64,000 nucleotides of DNA, taken from Mesorhizobium australicum WSM2073 (lineage in GTDB: Bacteria; Pseudomonadota; Alphaproteobacteria; Rhizobiales; Rhizobiaceae). The stretch covers positions 1,302,001 to 1,366,000 of the forward strand of contig NC_019973.1 of NCBI RefSeq assembly GCF_000230995.2, in the 5' to 3' direction. The notes under the pieces were generated by a model. It saw only the letters and a program-made list of their open reading frames with translations. It made no database searches and was not told the DNA's origin. The position numbers and the translations under genes were made by a program. Positions 26,724 to 39,405 of this stretch are shown in pieces (position 1 is the stretch's first letter; every line of letters begins with the position of its first letter).

Positions 26724-28319
26724 ATGGCCGTGACCGTATCTCCAGAGCGCGACACCGTCGCCAGCCCCATGCAGCGCGCGCTGCGCGAGGGCTTCTATGC
26801 CGGCGCCATCTCGCTTGGCCTGTTCGTGCTGTTCATCGGCCTCAAGACAGACCAGAACATCTCCAATGAACTGGTCCTGGTGAAGCGCTGGGGCCTCTTG
26901 GCCGCCGTGGTGATCGCCACGGCTATCGGCCGTTTCCTTTATGTCGCCTATGGTCAACCCTTCATGGCCAACCAGAAGATCGCCGATGTCGCCACCGGCC
27001 TGTTGCCGGCCAGTGCGGCGTCGCGCTTCTTCCTGTTGCCGGCGTTTGTCGTGGCGATCATCGCGGTGGTGCTGCTGTTCGTGTTCAACGGCTCGCTTCC
27101 CGGATGGATAGGAGCAGAGGCGGCCGGCTATCTGCAGTTCCTGCGCGCGCTCGCAATCATCTATGCGCTGGCCTGTGTGATCTACTATTACCGCGGCTTC
27201 ATCCACGCCAACTTCACCAAGCTCGGCATTGCCGCGCTGGTGCTCTATCCGATCCTTGTCATCGTCGTGCTGTCGCTGATGTCGTGGTCGGTCGCCACCG
27301 GATTGCAGGGCTCGCTGAAATGGGTCGACAATTTCGGCATCCAGATCCTGATCTACGTGATGCTGGCCTGGGGGCTGAACATCGTCGTCGGCCTCGCCGG
27401 CCTGCTCGATCTGGGCTACGTCGCCTTCTACGCCGTCGGGGCCTACGCCTATGCGCTGCTTGGCACAACCTACGGCCTGTCGTTCTGGATCCTGCTTCCG
27501 GCGGCCGGCGCCATGGCCGCGTTCTGGGGCGTGCTGCTCGGCTTTCCGGTGCTGCGCCTGCGCGGCGATTACCTGGCGATCGTCACCCTTGCCTTCGGGG
27601 AGATCATCCGCCTGGTGCTGATCAACTGGCGCGATGTGACCAACGGTTCGGCCGGTATCTCCGGCATCCCGAAAGTCACCTTTTTCGGCTTGATGACCTT
27701 CAACGTCTCGGACCCCAACTACATCGCCAAGGTCCTGCACCTCGCAACCTCGAGCGCCTACTACAAGATCTTCCTCTATTACCTGATCCTGGCGCTTTGC
27801 ATGCTCACCGCCTTCGTCACCATCAGGCTGAGGCGCATGCCCGTCGGGCGTGCCTGGGAGGCGCTGCGCGAGGACGAGATTGCCTGCCGCTCGCTCGGCA
27901 TCAACACCACCACGACCAAGCTGACGGCGTTTGCCACCGGTGCCATGTTCGGCGGTTTTGCCGGGGCATTCTTCGCCGCGCGACAAGGCTTCGTCAGCCC
28001 GGAATCCTTCGTCTTCCTGGAATCGGCCATCATCCTGGCCATCGTCGTCCTTGGCGGCATGGGGTCGCTGGTCGGCATCGCCGTCGCCGCGATGGTGATG
28101 ATCGGCGGCACCGAGGCGCTGCGCGAGCTCGACTTCCTCAAACAGGTCTTCGGGCAAGACTTCACCCCCGAACTCTACCGCATGCTTCTGTTCGGCATGG
28201 CCATGGTCATCGTCATGCTGTGGAAGCCGCGGGGCTTTGTCGGCAGTCGTGAACCGACAGCCTTCCTCAAGGAGCGAAGGGCTGTCTCAAGCTCCTTCAC
28301 CAAGGAGGGTCACGGCTGA
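26724..28319 (+). CDS. livM: Branched-chain amino acid ABC transporter permease LivM
   Basis: The second membrane subunit, 531 residues. It is longer than E. coli LivM because of about 150 extra residues with additional hydrophobic segments before the conserved core; extended forms occur in rhizobia. The core begins near [20 protein letters not shown] (about 208) and includes [20 protein letters not shown] and [20 protein letters not shown]. The stop codon shares one base with the livG start, so translation is coupled. The role is import of Leu/Ile/Val or related amino acids. Confidence 0.95.
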   Translation: MAVTVSPERDTVASPMQRALREGFYAGAISLGLFVLFIGLKTDQNISNELVLVKRWGLLAAVVIATAIGRFLYVAYGQPFMANQKIADVATGLLPASAASRFFLLPAFVVAIIAVVLLFVFNGSLPGWIGAEAAGYLQFLRALAIIYALACVIYYYRGFIHANFTKLGIAALVLYPILVIVVLSLMSWSVATGLQGSLKWVDNFGIQILIYVMLAWGLNIVVGLAGLLDLGYVAFYAVGAYAYALLGTTYGLSFWILLPAAGAMAAFWGVLLGFPVLRLRGDYLAIVTLAFGEIIRLVLINWRDVTNGSAGISGIPKVTFFGLMTFNVSDPNYIAKVLHLATSSAYYKIFLYYLILALCMLTAFVTIRLRRMPVGRAWEALREDEIACRSLGINTTTTKLTAFATGAMFGGFAGAFFAARQGFVSPESFVFLESAIILAIVVLGGMGSLVGIAVAAMVMIGGTEALRELDFLKQVFGQDFTPELYRMLLFGMAMVIVMLWKPRGFVGSREPTAFLKERRAVSSSFTKEGHG

Positions 28320-29800
28320 TGAATGCGAACGCACAAATGAACGACGCCATCCTGCAGGTCGATCATCTGTCGATGAAGTTCGGCGGCCTGGTCGCCATCG
28401 GCGACCTGTCCTTCACTGCCAGGCGCGGCGAAATCACCGCGCTGATCGGCCCCAACGGCGCCGGCAAGACCACCGTGTTCAATTGCATCACCGGCTTCTA
28501 CAAGCCGTCGGAAGGCATGATCACGCTCAACCGGGCCGATGGCTCCAGCTACCTGCTGGAACGGCTGCCCAACCATGAGATCCCGGCGCGCGCCAAGGTG
28601 GCGCGCACCTTCCAGAACATCCGCCTGTTCTCGGGCATGACGCTGCTGGAGAACCTGCTCGTCGCCCAGCACAACAAGCTGATGAAGGCCTCCGGGTATA
28701 CGATCCTGGGCCTGTTCGGCTTCAGCGGCTACCGCAAGGCCTCGGCCGAATCGGTGGAGCTTGCCAAGCACTGGCTGGAAAAGGCCGATCTCGTCGATCG
28801 CGCCGACGATCCGGCCGGCGACTTGCCCTACGGCGCACAGCGGCGGCTCGAGATCGCGCGCGCCATGTGCACCGGTCCCGAGCTTCTGTGCCTCGACGAA
28901 CCGGCGGCCGGTCTCAACCCGAAGGAATCGGCGGCTCTCAACGAACTGCTGATGGGGATCAAGCACACGACAGGCACCTCGATCCTCCTGATCGAGCACG
29001 ACATGTCGGTGGTCATGCAGATCTCCGACCATGTCGTGGTGCTGGAATATGGCCGCAAGATCTCCGACGGCAATCCGCAGTCGGTGCGCACCGACCCGCG
29101 CGTCATCGCTGCCTATCTTGGCGTCGACGACGAGGAGGTCGAGACCGTACTTACCGAAGTCGGCGACGAGGACGTCATCGAACAGCTCGACATCGGCCCC
29201 GATTCCGCGCATGGCCCGGGGACATCGTCATCGTATCTGGCCGGGCCGGTGAGCGACACCGTCGGCCATAGCCAAGGCGAACGCGTAACCGTGTCGAAAG
29301 GCGCCTCGAAGGCAGCGCAGGTCGATGCCCGCGGCGCCAGCGTGGCAAGCAGGCCTGTTGCCCCGACACCGGCGCCGGCCAAGCCCGCCGCGAAGAAAGC
29401 GGCACCAAGGAAAACGGCGGCCAAGGCGCCCGCCGCGAAGGCCGAAGGCGTTTCGAACCGCCTCGCTGCCCCCCGTGGCGGCAAGGCCGACAATCTGACC
29501 CGCATCAAGGGCATCGGCACGGTCAACGAGAAGAAGCTCAACGAACACGGCATCTTCCACTTCGATCAGATCGGCGCCTGGAAGAAGGCAGACGTCGAGG
29601 CGGTCGAGGCCTATCTCGCCTTTGACGGACGCATCGCGCGCGAGGAGTGGGTCAAGCAGGCCAAGCTGCTCGGCCAAGGCAAGGATACGGAATTCTCGCG
29701 CCGCGTCGATGCAGGCAAGGTGGCGACCAGTCATGTGTCCGGCAAAGCCAAGGCGAGCACAGCCAAGCCCGTTCAGGGCAAGCGTGGAGGGGGCAAGTGA
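28319..29800 (+). CDS. livG: LivG ATPase with C-terminal helix-hairpin-helix extension
   Basis: The ATPase subunit LivG, 493 residues; usual LivG proteins are about 250-290. Residues 1-265 are a complete ABC domain: Walker A GPNGAGKTTVFN (about 44), a signature-like LPYGAQRRLEIARAM, Walker B LLCLDEPAAGLNP and the terminal VIAAYLGV of LivG. An Ala/Lys/Pro-rich linker follows (about 320-380), then a domain with NLTRIKGIGTVNEKKLNEHG and GIFHFDQIGAWKKADVEAVE (about 390-450), which resembles the helix-hairpin-helix module attached to NuoE and L21 proteins in alphaproteobacteria. The tail is basic. The stop overlaps the livF start by one base. Confidence 0.93.
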   Translation: MNANAQMNDAILQVDHLSMKFGGLVAIGDLSFTARRGEITALIGPNGAGKTTVFNCITGFYKPSEGMITLNRADGSSYLLERLPNHEIPARAKVARTFQNIRLFSGMTLLENLLVAQHNKLMKASGYTILGLFGFSGYRKASAESVELAKHWLEKADLVDRADDPAGDLPYGAQRRLEIARAMCTGPELLCLDEPAAGLNPKESAALNELLMGIKHTTGTSILLIEHDMSVVMQISDHVVVLEYGRKISDGNPQSVRTDPRVIAAYLGVDDEEVETVLTEVGDEDVIEQLDIGPDSAHGPGTSSSYLAGPVSDTVGHSQGERVTVSKGASKAAQVDARGASVASRPVAPTPAPAKPAAKKAAPRKTAAKAPAAKAEGVSNRLAAPRGGKADNLTRIKGIGTVNEKKLNEHGIFHFDQIGAWKKADVEAVEAYLAFDGRIAREEWVKQAKLLGQGKDTEFSRRVDAGKVATSHVSGKAKASTAKPVQGKRGGGK

Positions 29801-30528
29801 TGGCCACGACAACGCTGCTCGATATCAAGGGCGTGGAGACCTATTACGGCAACATCCGTGCGCTGAACGGCGTCAATGTCAGTGTCAAGCAAGGTGAGAT
29901 CGTGGCGCTGATCGGCGCCAACGGCGCCGGCAAGTCGACGCTGATGATGACCATCTTCGGGGCTCCACGCGCCCGCACGGGCACCATCACTTTCAACGGG
30001 ACCGATATCACCCAGTTGCCGACACACGAAATCGCGCGCATGCGCATTGCTCAGTCACCGGAGGGCCGGCGCATCTTTCCGCGCATGACGGTGATGGAAA
30101 ACCTGCAGATGGGCGCCAGCCTCGACAACCTCAAATATTATGGCGAGGACGTCGAGAAGGTGTTCACGCTGTTCCCCAGGCTGAAGGAGCGTATCGCCCA
30201 GCGTGGCGGTACGCTGTCGGGCGGCGAACAGCAGATGCTGTCGATCGGACGCGCACTGATGGCGCGGCCGAAACTGCTTCTGCTCGACGAGCCGTCGCTG
30301 GGTCTGGCGCCGCTGATCGTCAAGCAGATCTTCGATGCCATTCGTGAGTTGAACCGCACCCAAGGGCTGACCGTGTTCCTGGTCGAGCAGAACGCGTTCG
30401 GCGCGCTCAAGCTCGCCACGCGCGGCTATGTCATGGTCAACGGCAATGTGACGATGAGCGGCACCGGCAAGGAGCTGCTCGCCAATCCGGAAGTGCGCGC
30501 CGCCTATCTCGAAGGCGGACATCACTGA
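29800..30528 (+). CDS. livF: Branched-chain amino acid ABC transporter ATPase LivF
   Basis: The second ATPase, 242 residues, of normal length. Walker A is GANGAGKSTLMM, the signature LSGGEQQMLSIGRALM, Walker B LLLLDEPSLGLAP, and VEQNAFGALKLATRGYVM and AAYLEG at the end are LivF hallmarks. The ATG at 29800 overlaps the livG stop by one base; an upstream in-frame extension lies inside livG and is not needed. Works as a heterodimer with LivG. Confidence 0.96.
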   Translation: MATTTLLDIKGVETYYGNIRALNGVNVSVKQGEIVALIGANGAGKSTLMMTIFGAPRARTGTITFNGTDITQLPTHEIARMRIAQSPEGRRIFPRMTVMENLQMGASLDNLKYYGEDVEKVFTLFPRLKERIAQRGGTLSGGEQQMLSIGRALMARPKLLLLDEPSLGLAPLIVKQIFDAIRELNRTQGLTVFLVEQNAFGALKLATRGYVMVNGNVTMSGTGKELLANPEVRAAYLEGGHH

Positions 30529-30544
30529 GTTCAGGAGACTTCCC

Positions 30545-30892
30545 ATGCAAGGCATTCTCTACGAGGAACCGTCGATCTGGCAGTTCTTCTTCGTCACCTG
30601 CCTGCTCGGCGGATGGGCGGCCTGGATGACCGGCAAGGCCAGTGCCCAGACATGGCGCAGCTTCATCCAGCTGTTTGCCTATCTGCTCGGGCTCGGCATC
30701 GGAATCCGCTTCATCCATCACGCGCTGTTCGACGGCACGATGTTCTCGCTGCATTACTATATCGTCGACACCATCGTGCTGATGATACTGGGCTTCGTCG
30801 GCTATCAATACACACGAACCAACCAGATGGTCACACAGTATAATTGGCTCTACGAAAGAGCTTCAATCTTGAGCTGGAAACCGAAAGGTTGA
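30545..30892 (+). CDS. DUF6867 family small membrane protein
   Basis: A 115-residue protein with three hydrophobic segments (about 10-27, 38-58 and 75-93) and conserved-looking ends MQGILYEEPSIWQFFFVT and TQYNWLYERASILSWKPKG. I recall this family as DUF6867, regularly found directly downstream of livF in Rhizobiales. The GGAG ribosome site lies 8 bases upstream and the gap to livF is 16 bases. A role as an accessory membrane subunit of the importer is plausible but not shown. Confidence 0.85.
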   Translation: MQGILYEEPSIWQFFFVTCLLGGWAAWMTGKASAQTWRSFIQLFAYLLGLGIGIRFIHHALFDGTMFSLHYYIVDTIVLMILGFVGYQYTRTNQMVTQYNWLYERASILSWKPKG

Positions 30893-31029
30893 CGTTCATC
30901 ATTAACGCCGCGTCAGGGATGAATCGGCGTGACAAGTGCCTGAAAATCGGCAAACTATGCTTTCTGCGATAAGGGTGGGCATCGCATGAAAGCTTCATCC
31001 ACGCCCACTCCGTTAATGGGAGCGTTTAA

Positions 31030-32148
31030 ATGAAAAAGTCACTTTTGTCCGCCGTGGCCCTGACCGCGCTCGTCGCGTTCGGCGGCAACGCGTGGGCTGA
31101 TGTAATGTTCGCCGTCGCCGGGCCGATCACCGGTCCGAACGCGGCCTTCGGCGCACAGTTGCAGAAGGGCGCCGAAGCGGCGGTCGCCGAGATCAATGCC
31201 AAGGGCGGCATCAATGGCGAGCAGATCAAGCTCGAAGTCGGCGACGATGTCTCCGATCCGAAGCAGGGCATCTCGGTCGCCAACAAGTTCGTCGGCGACG
31301 GCGTCAAGTTCGTGATTGGCCACTTCAACTCGGGCGTGTCGATCCCGGCCTCCGAAGTGTACGCCGAAAACAACATCGTCGAAATCACGCCGGCCGCAAC
31401 CAACCCGAAGTTTACCGAGCGCGGCTTGTGGAATGTGTTCCGTACCTGCGGACGCGACGACCAGCAGGGCAGCATCGCTGGCGCCTATATCGCCGCGAAC
31501 TTCAAGGATGCCAAAGTCGCCGTGATCCATGACAAGACCCCTTATGGCCAGGGCCTCGCGGACGAAACCAAGAAGGCGATGAACGCCGCCGGCATCAAGG
31601 AAGTGATGTATGAAGGCGTCAATGTCGGCGACAAGGACTTCTCGGCGCTGATCGCCAAGATGAAGGAAGCCGGCGTCACCCTGATCTACTGGGGTGGCCT
31701 GCATACCGAAGCCGGTCTGATCATCCGTCAATCGGCGGACCAGGGCCTCAAGGCCCCGATGATGTCGGGTGACGGCATCGTGACGGACGAACTCGCCGCC
31801 ATCGCGGGCGACGCTGTCGCCGGCACCCTCAACACGTTCGGCCCCGATCCGCGTCTGATCCCGGCCAATAAGGAACTCGTCGAGAAGTTCCGCGCGCAGG
31901 GTTTCGAGCCGGAAGCCTACACGCTCTACGCCTATGCCGCCGTGCAGGTGGTCGCCGAGGCGGCCGCTGCTGCCAAGACGAACGATCCGCAGGCCGTCGC
32001 CAAGGCGATGCATGAAAGCGGCCCGTTCCCGACCGTTCTGGGCGATCTCGCCTATGACGCCAAGGGCGATCCGAAGCTGCCGGGCTACATCATGTACGAA
32101 TGGAAGAAGAAGGACGACGGGAAGTATTCCTGGTTCCCGAAGTCGTAA
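31030..32148 (+). CDS. livJ: Branched-chain amino acid ABC transporter substrate-binding protein
   Basis: The periplasmic binding protein (372 residues) of the HAAT system. A cleaved signal peptide ([20 protein letters not shown]) precedes the type 1 periplasmic fold: [90 protein letters not shown]. It lies 137 bases after the DUF6867 gene, long enough for its own promoter, so it may be expressed more strongly than the permeases. A strong terminator follows. LivJ versus LivK naming is arbitrary. Confidence 0.95.
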   Translation: MKKSLLSAVALTALVAFGGNAWADVMFAVAGPITGPNAAFGAQLQKGAEAAVAEINAKGGINGEQIKLEVGDDVSDPKQGISVANKFVGDGVKFVIGHFNSGVSIPASEVYAENNIVEITPAATNPKFTERGLWNVFRTCGRDDQQGSIAGAYIAANFKDAKVAVIHDKTPYGQGLADETKKAMNAAGIKEVMYEGVNVGDKDFSALIAKMKEAGVTLIYWGGLHTEAGLIIRQSADQGLKAPMMSGDGIVTDELAAIAGDAVAGTLNTFGPDPRLIPANKELVEKFRAQGFEPEAYTLYAYAAVQVVAEAAAAAKTNDPQAVAKAMHESGPFPTVLGDLAYDAKGDPKLPGYIMYEWKKKDDGKYSWFPKS

Positions 32149-32171
32149 TTCATTCGGATCCGAAACCAACG

Positions 32172-32204
32172 ATGCCCGGCGCCTCGCGCCGGGCATTTTC
32201 TTTT
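32172..32204 (+). terminator. Intrinsic terminator after the liv binding-protein gene
   Basis: ATGCCCGGCGC (32172-32182) pairs perfectly with GCGCCGGGCAT (32186-32196) around a CTC loop, followed by TTTTCTTTT. It is a strong rho-independent terminator 24 bases after the stop codon. Confidence 0.93.
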
Positions 32205-32437
32205 GATGCGCGGCGGCAGCCGGGTTACGTCACGGTGAGCCTTCCTTAGCCAGGAAGATCGCATCCAGGATCGAAATTGTCGCCATTGTTCCGTCCGTTC
32301 GAACCGATGCATGCGAGTGTTGGCCGGACAATCGATCTAAATCGGTTTAAATCAGCGTCGATTTTGTTTGCACTGCAGCATTTTCGCGCTAATCATTGCC
32401 CCGATTTCCCGTTCCTTCCGCTGCTGGAGCCCAGTCC

Positions 32438-35896
<3,459 letters not shown>

Positions 35897-36055
35897 GAGC
35901 TCGCAAGGAACGGGCAGGCTGTCGGCTCATGACGGCAGGCCTTGGCGAGCTGTTCGATAACGGCTTGACCCGCCGGCTCCGGTCGGGCATCGAACCGCTG
36001 AAATTCGTCGCGGCACGTTCCCCGAGTCGCGGCGCGGAACCGATTTGGAGAAAAC

Positions 36056-36316
36056 ATGGCCGACGATATCACCGAGACCAGCCAGACTGTTGCCGCCGGC
36101 CAGCTGCGTGCCTTGATCGAGCGCATCGAGCGGCTCGAGGAAGAAAAGAAGACGATCTCCGACGACATCAAGGAAGTCTTCGCCGAAGCCAAGGGCACCG
36201 GCTTCGACACCAAGGCAATCCGCACCATCATCCGTCTGCGCAAGAAGGACCAGGCCGAGCGCCAGGAGGAGGACGCCATCCTCGATCTGTACATGGCCGC
36301 CCTCGGCATGGTGTAA
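36056..36316 (+). CDS. gapR: GapR family (DUF2312) DNA-binding protein
   Basis: An 86-residue, highly helical protein: [40 protein letters not shown] and [20 protein letters not shown] match GapR, the alphaproteobacterial nucleoid-associated protein that clamps around overtwisted DNA and is needed for replication and segregation in Caulobacter. The length (about 85-90) is normal. GGAG lies 10 bases before the ATG. It is followed by two small genes of unknown function on the same strand. Confidence 0.93.
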   Translation: MADDITETSQTVAAGQLRALIERIERLEEEKKTISDDIKEVFAEAKGTGFDTKAIRTIIRLRKKDQAERQEEDAILDLYMAALGMV

Positions 36317-36365
36317 GACTAACCGGCCGGTGCCCGACGCGGTTGCCGGTGATACGGTTCGAACC

Positions 36366-36806
36366 ATGAGCGAATTCGACTTCGGCGGCCGCCGCGCCTC
36401 GGAATTCCGCCATCGCGGCTTCTGGTTGCTGTTTGCCGAACGGCATCCGGAAGAAAGAGCCCGGCTGGCGCGGCGCGGGCCCTGGTTCTGGCAGCGCGGA
36501 CTGCCCGATTTCGCTCTGGTGCTTTCCATGTATGTCGCGCCGGCGCAGAACCATGTCGGCGTCTTCTTCGGCCGCAACGAGAAGTTCGGCGCCACGCAAA
36601 GCTGGTCGCGGCTGGAGCCGCTCCGGCCAGCGATCGAAGACAGGCTGAAACTCAGGCCGGAACAAAGCTGCGAGGGCCTTGGCATCAATTCGATGTGGCG
36701 CGTCAATTGCTTTGCCGAGGACAACTGGCCTGCCATGACCGACTGGCTGGTGACGGAATGCTCGCGGGTCGAGTGCGCCGTGACCGAAGTGCTGAGGCAG
36801 GGGTAA
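36366..36806 (+). CDS. Conserved hypothetical protein
   Basis: A 146-residue soluble protein rich in Trp and Arg (GFWLLFAERHPEERARLARR, FWQRGLPDFALVLSMYVAPA, NHVGVFFGRNEKFGA, EDNWPAMTDWLVTE). The alternation recalls DUF4268-like domains of restriction-associated proteins, but the match is weak and I do not assign it. The ATG at 36366 is preferred over an in-frame start 12 codons upstream. It is one codon-length from the next gene, with which it is probably cotranscribed. Confidence 0.7.
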   Translation: MSEFDFGGRRASEFRHRGFWLLFAERHPEERARLARRGPWFWQRGLPDFALVLSMYVAPAQNHVGVFFGRNEKFGATQSWSRLEPLRPAIEDRLKLRPEQSCEGLGINSMWRVNCFAEDNWPAMTDWLVTECSRVECAVTEVLRQG

Positions 36807-37106
36807 GTGATCGCGGATTTCTTCCGCTCGCGTTGGCTTGGCGAGGTGCCGATCGGCCGGCTGTTCTGGCGCGACATGATGCTTGTCGGAACCGCGATCA
36901 ATATAGTGTCGTCCGCCGCGGCGCTGATCCTGCTTGGACTGAAGATGCCGCTCGGCCTCGTCCTGGCGGTGCATTTCGCACCGGTGCCCTACAGCATCTT
37001 CCTGGCTTTGGCGGTCTGGCGCACGGCTGAGAAGGCCGGTGGTGCCAGGGCTTCCCTCTTCATGCTGGGATCAGCGCTCTGGCTGATCGCCACCATCGTC
37101 GTCTGA
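36807..37106 (+). CDS. Small membrane protein of unknown function
   Basis: A 99-residue protein with three hydrophobic segments: about 25-45 (MLVGTAINIVSSAAALILLG), 50-68 (LGLVLAVHFAPVPYSIFLAL) and 80-98 (FMLGSALWLIATIVV). It starts at a GTG whose codon immediately follows the stop of the previous gene, suggesting translational coupling. No motif identifies a function. Confidence 0.7.
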   Translation: MIADFFRSRWLGEVPIGRLFWRDMMLVGTAINIVSSAAALILLGLKMPLGLVLAVHFAPVPYSIFLALAVWRTAEKAGGARASLFMLGSALWLIATIVV

Positions 37107-37122
37107 CGAAGCTGCCCGCACG

Positions 37123-37147
37123 AAAAAGGGCGGCCGGAGCCGCCCTT
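37123..37147 (-). terminator. Intrinsic terminator after msrB
   Basis: AAGGGCGGC (37126-37134) pairs with GCCGCCCTT (37139-37147) around CGGA. Read on the minus strand the stem is followed by a run of five T residues, so it terminates msrB. On the plus strand there is only a weak T-tract, but it may slow convergent transcripts. Confidence 0.85.
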
Positions 37148-37170
37148 GGCAAGCATTCACGACGCGTTGT

Positions 37171-37575
37171 TCAGCCGGCCGGCTCGAATTTCAGCGCCAC
37201 GCCATTGATGCAGTAGCGCAGGCCGGTCGGCGGCGGGCCGTCCTCGAAGACATGGCCGAGATGGCTGCCGCAACGGGCACAATGGCATTCGGTGCGGACC
37301 ATGCCGTAGCTGCGATCGACGGTGTTCTCGACCGAGCCCGGCACGGGATCGTTGAAGCTCGGCCAGCCGGTGCCGCTCTCGAATTTCAGCGTGGATTGGA
37401 ACAGCGGCTGGTCGCAGCCGACGCAGGAAAAAGTACCGGCGCGCTTCTCGTACAGCAGGGCACAGCTTCCCGGCCGCTCGGTGCCATGGTTGCGCATGAC
37501 GGCGTATTGCTCCGGCGTCAGCCGGGCGCGCCATTCGGCGTCGGTGCGGGTGACGGGGTAGGTGTGGGTGTCCAT
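37171..37575 (-). CDS. msrB: Peptide methionine (R)-S-oxide reductase
   Basis: MsrB reduces methionine-R-sulfoxide in proteins, repairing oxidative damage. The 134-residue protein has two zinc-binding pairs, CVGCDQPLF (about 51) and [14 protein letters not shown] (about 99), the substrate motif [14 protein letters not shown] and the catalytic cysteine in [10 protein letters not shown]. It is convergent with the small membrane protein gene and has its own terminator. Confidence 0.96.
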   Translation of the reverse strand: MDTHTYPVTRTDAEWRARLTPEQYAVMRNHGTERPGSCALLYEKRAGTFSCVGCDQPLFQSTLKFESGTGWPSFNDPVPGSVENTVDRSYGMVRTECHCARCGSHLGHVFEDGPPPTGLRYCINGVALKFEPAG

Positions 37576-37678
37576 TTGATCTCCTCAGCCTTGGCGGCTC
37601 GTTCTTGGTTGCAACCGGATATTCGCAACAAGATAGGGGTTTGTTACAGACCTGCCCAGTCCGACCGCTCCGGATATC

Positions 37679-38869
37679 TCAATGTTTGCGCGACAATTGC
37701 CTCGTGGCGCCTTCCAGTCCGGCCAGAGTCAACGGGAACATGCGGCCGTCGAAGATGTCACGGATTATCGCGATCGAATGGGTAAAGCCCCAGTTCTTCT
37801 CGTTCTCGGGGTTAAGCCACACCGCGTTCGGCCATTGCCGCAGCAGCCGGCCGAGCCAGACGGCTCCGGCCTCGAGGTTCCAGTGTTCCACCGAGCCGCC
37901 TGGGTGGGCGATCTCGTATGGGCTCATCGAGGCATCACCGACGACGATGACCTTGTAGTCGGGGCCATATTTGTGGATGAGATCGAAGGTCGAGATCGTC
38001 TCGGCATGGCGGCGGCGATTGTCCTTCCACACGCCTTCGTAGAGGCAGTTGTGGAAATAGAAATATTCGAGCTGGCGGAATTCGGCGCGGGCGGCGGAAA
38101 ACAGCTCCTCGACGCTCTTGATATGATCGTCCATCGAGCCGCCGACATCGAAGAACATCAGGAGCTTCACCGCATTGCGGCGCTCGGGCCGTGTCTGGAC
38201 GTCGAGATAGCCGTGCTCGGCGGTGGCGTGGATGGTACCGGGCAGGTCGAATTCTTCTTCGGCGCCCTCGCGCACCCAGCGGCGCAGGCGCTTCAGCGCG
38301 ATCTTGATGTTGCGGGTGCCGAGTTCGACGGCATCGTCGAAATTCCGGAACTCGCGCTTGTCCCAGACTTTCACCGCGCGACGGTTGCGGCTTTCGTTCT
38401 GGCCGATGCGCACGCCTTCGGGGTTGTAGCCATAGGCGCCGAAGGGAGAGGTGCCGCCGGTGCCGATCCATTTCGAACCGCCCTGGTGGCGGCCCTTCTG
38501 TTCCTCGAGCCGCTGCTTTAGCGTCTCCATCAGCCTGTCGAAACCGCCCAGCGCCTCGACCAGCTTTTTCTCTTCCTCGGTCAGGTGCTTTTCGGCGAGC
38601 CGGCGCAGCCATTCCTCGGGAATATTGGCGACGTCGACCGCATCCGGCCCGCCCAGTGCCTCGACGCCCTTGAAGACATGCGCGAAGACCTGGTCGAAGC
38701 GGTCGATATGGCGTTCGTCCTTCACCAAAGCGGCACGGGCGAGATAATAAAAACCCTCGACGTCGTAATCGACCAGCCCGGCGGCCAGCCCCTCCAGCAG
38801 AGAGAGGTATTCCCTGAGCGAGACGGGAACGCGCGCTGCCTTCAGCTCGAGGAAGAAGGGGATGAACAT
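37679..38869 (-). CDS. VWA (CoxE-like) domain protein
   Basis: A 396-residue soluble protein of the CoxE/VWA family. The N-terminal half is helical (MFIPFFLELKAARVPVSLRE opening is typical), and a C-terminal von Willebrand A domain begins near residue 225 with a MIDAS motif FFDVGGSMDD. These proteins act with MoxR AAA ATPases in metal-cofactor insertion or protein remodelling; the target is unknown. A MoxR gene lies 540 bases upstream on the same strand with a GNAT gene between them, so the three are probably one transcript. Confidence 0.9.
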   Translation of the reverse strand: MFIPFFLELKAARVPVSLREYLSLLEGLAAGLVDYDVEGFYYLARAALVKDERHIDRFDQVFAHVFKGVEALGGPDAVDVANIPEEWLRRLAEKHLTEEEKKLVEALGGFDRLMETLKQRLEEQKGRHQGGSKWIGTGGTSPFGAYGYNPEGVRIGQNESRNRRAVKVWDKREFRNFDDAVELGTRNIKIALKRLRRWVREGAEEEFDLPGTIHATAEHGYLDVQTRPERRNAVKLLMFFDVGGSMDDHIKSVEELFSAARAEFRQLEYFYFHNCLYEGVWKDNRRRHAETISTFDLIHKYGPDYKVIVVGDASMSPYEIAHPGGSVEHWNLEAGAVWLGRLLRQWPNAVWLNPENEKNWGFTHSIAIIRDIFDGRMFPLTLAGLEGATRQLSRKH

Positions 38870-38875
38870 GGCCGG

Positions 38876-39322
38876 TTACAGCAAATCATACTCGATAAAG
38901 CCCGTCCTGCGCGCGACATGGTCGTAGAGCTTGCGGGCGGTGGCATTGGTTTCGTGCGTCATCCAATAGACGTTCTTCACGCCGATTTTGCCGGCCTCCT
39001 GCTTCACCGCCTCGATGAGGGCCGCGCCGATGCCCTTTCCGCGCACATCCGGGTCGGCGAACAGATCCTGCAGGTAGCAGTTGTTTTTCTCCGACCAGCC
39101 GGAGCGATGGTAGAGATAATGGGTGAGGCCGACGGCCTTGCCGCCCGATGTGGCGATAAAACCCTTCGGCTCGAACTCGCCTTCGGTGAATAACCGTTTC
39201 CAGGTGATGGCATAGACCTCTTCCGGCAGCTTGGTTTCGTAGAAGGTCAGATAATCGGTCCACAGGCGGTGCCAGTCGGCGTGGTCGGATTGCGCGAGCG
39301 GGCGGACAACGATCTCAGACAT
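38876..39322 (-). CDS. GNAT family N-acetyltransferase
   Basis: A 148-residue GCN5-related acetyltransferase. The acetyl-CoA binding motif is DLFADPDVRGKGIGAALIEA (about 85-105), followed by WMTHETNATARKLYDHVAR and a terminal GFIEYDLL. The substrate is not predictable. It lies 6 bases before the VWA gene in the direction of transcription, which supports cotranscription with the MoxR/VWA pair. Confidence 0.9.
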   Translation of the reverse strand: MSEIVVRPLAQSDHADWHRLWTDYLTFYETKLPEEVYAITWKRLFTEGEFEPKGFIATSGGKAVGLTHYLYHRSGWSEKNNCYLQDLFADPDVRGKGIGAALIEAVKQEAGKIGVKNVYWMTHETNATARKLYDHVARRTGFIEYDLL

Positions 39323-39405
39323 TTTATCTCCTCCGAAGGGTTCTGGCCGAAGCTGACCTTCTCTTCGGCCCGCGGCAACGGTCCACAGCCGGGGAAAGCG
39401 CTGCC

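Noticed and set aside
26724..28319. Mis-assembled or frameshifted LivM because of its length
   Set aside because: The 531-codon frame is continuous, the extra N-terminal part is hydrophobic with helices, and extended LivM proteins are usual in rhizobia.
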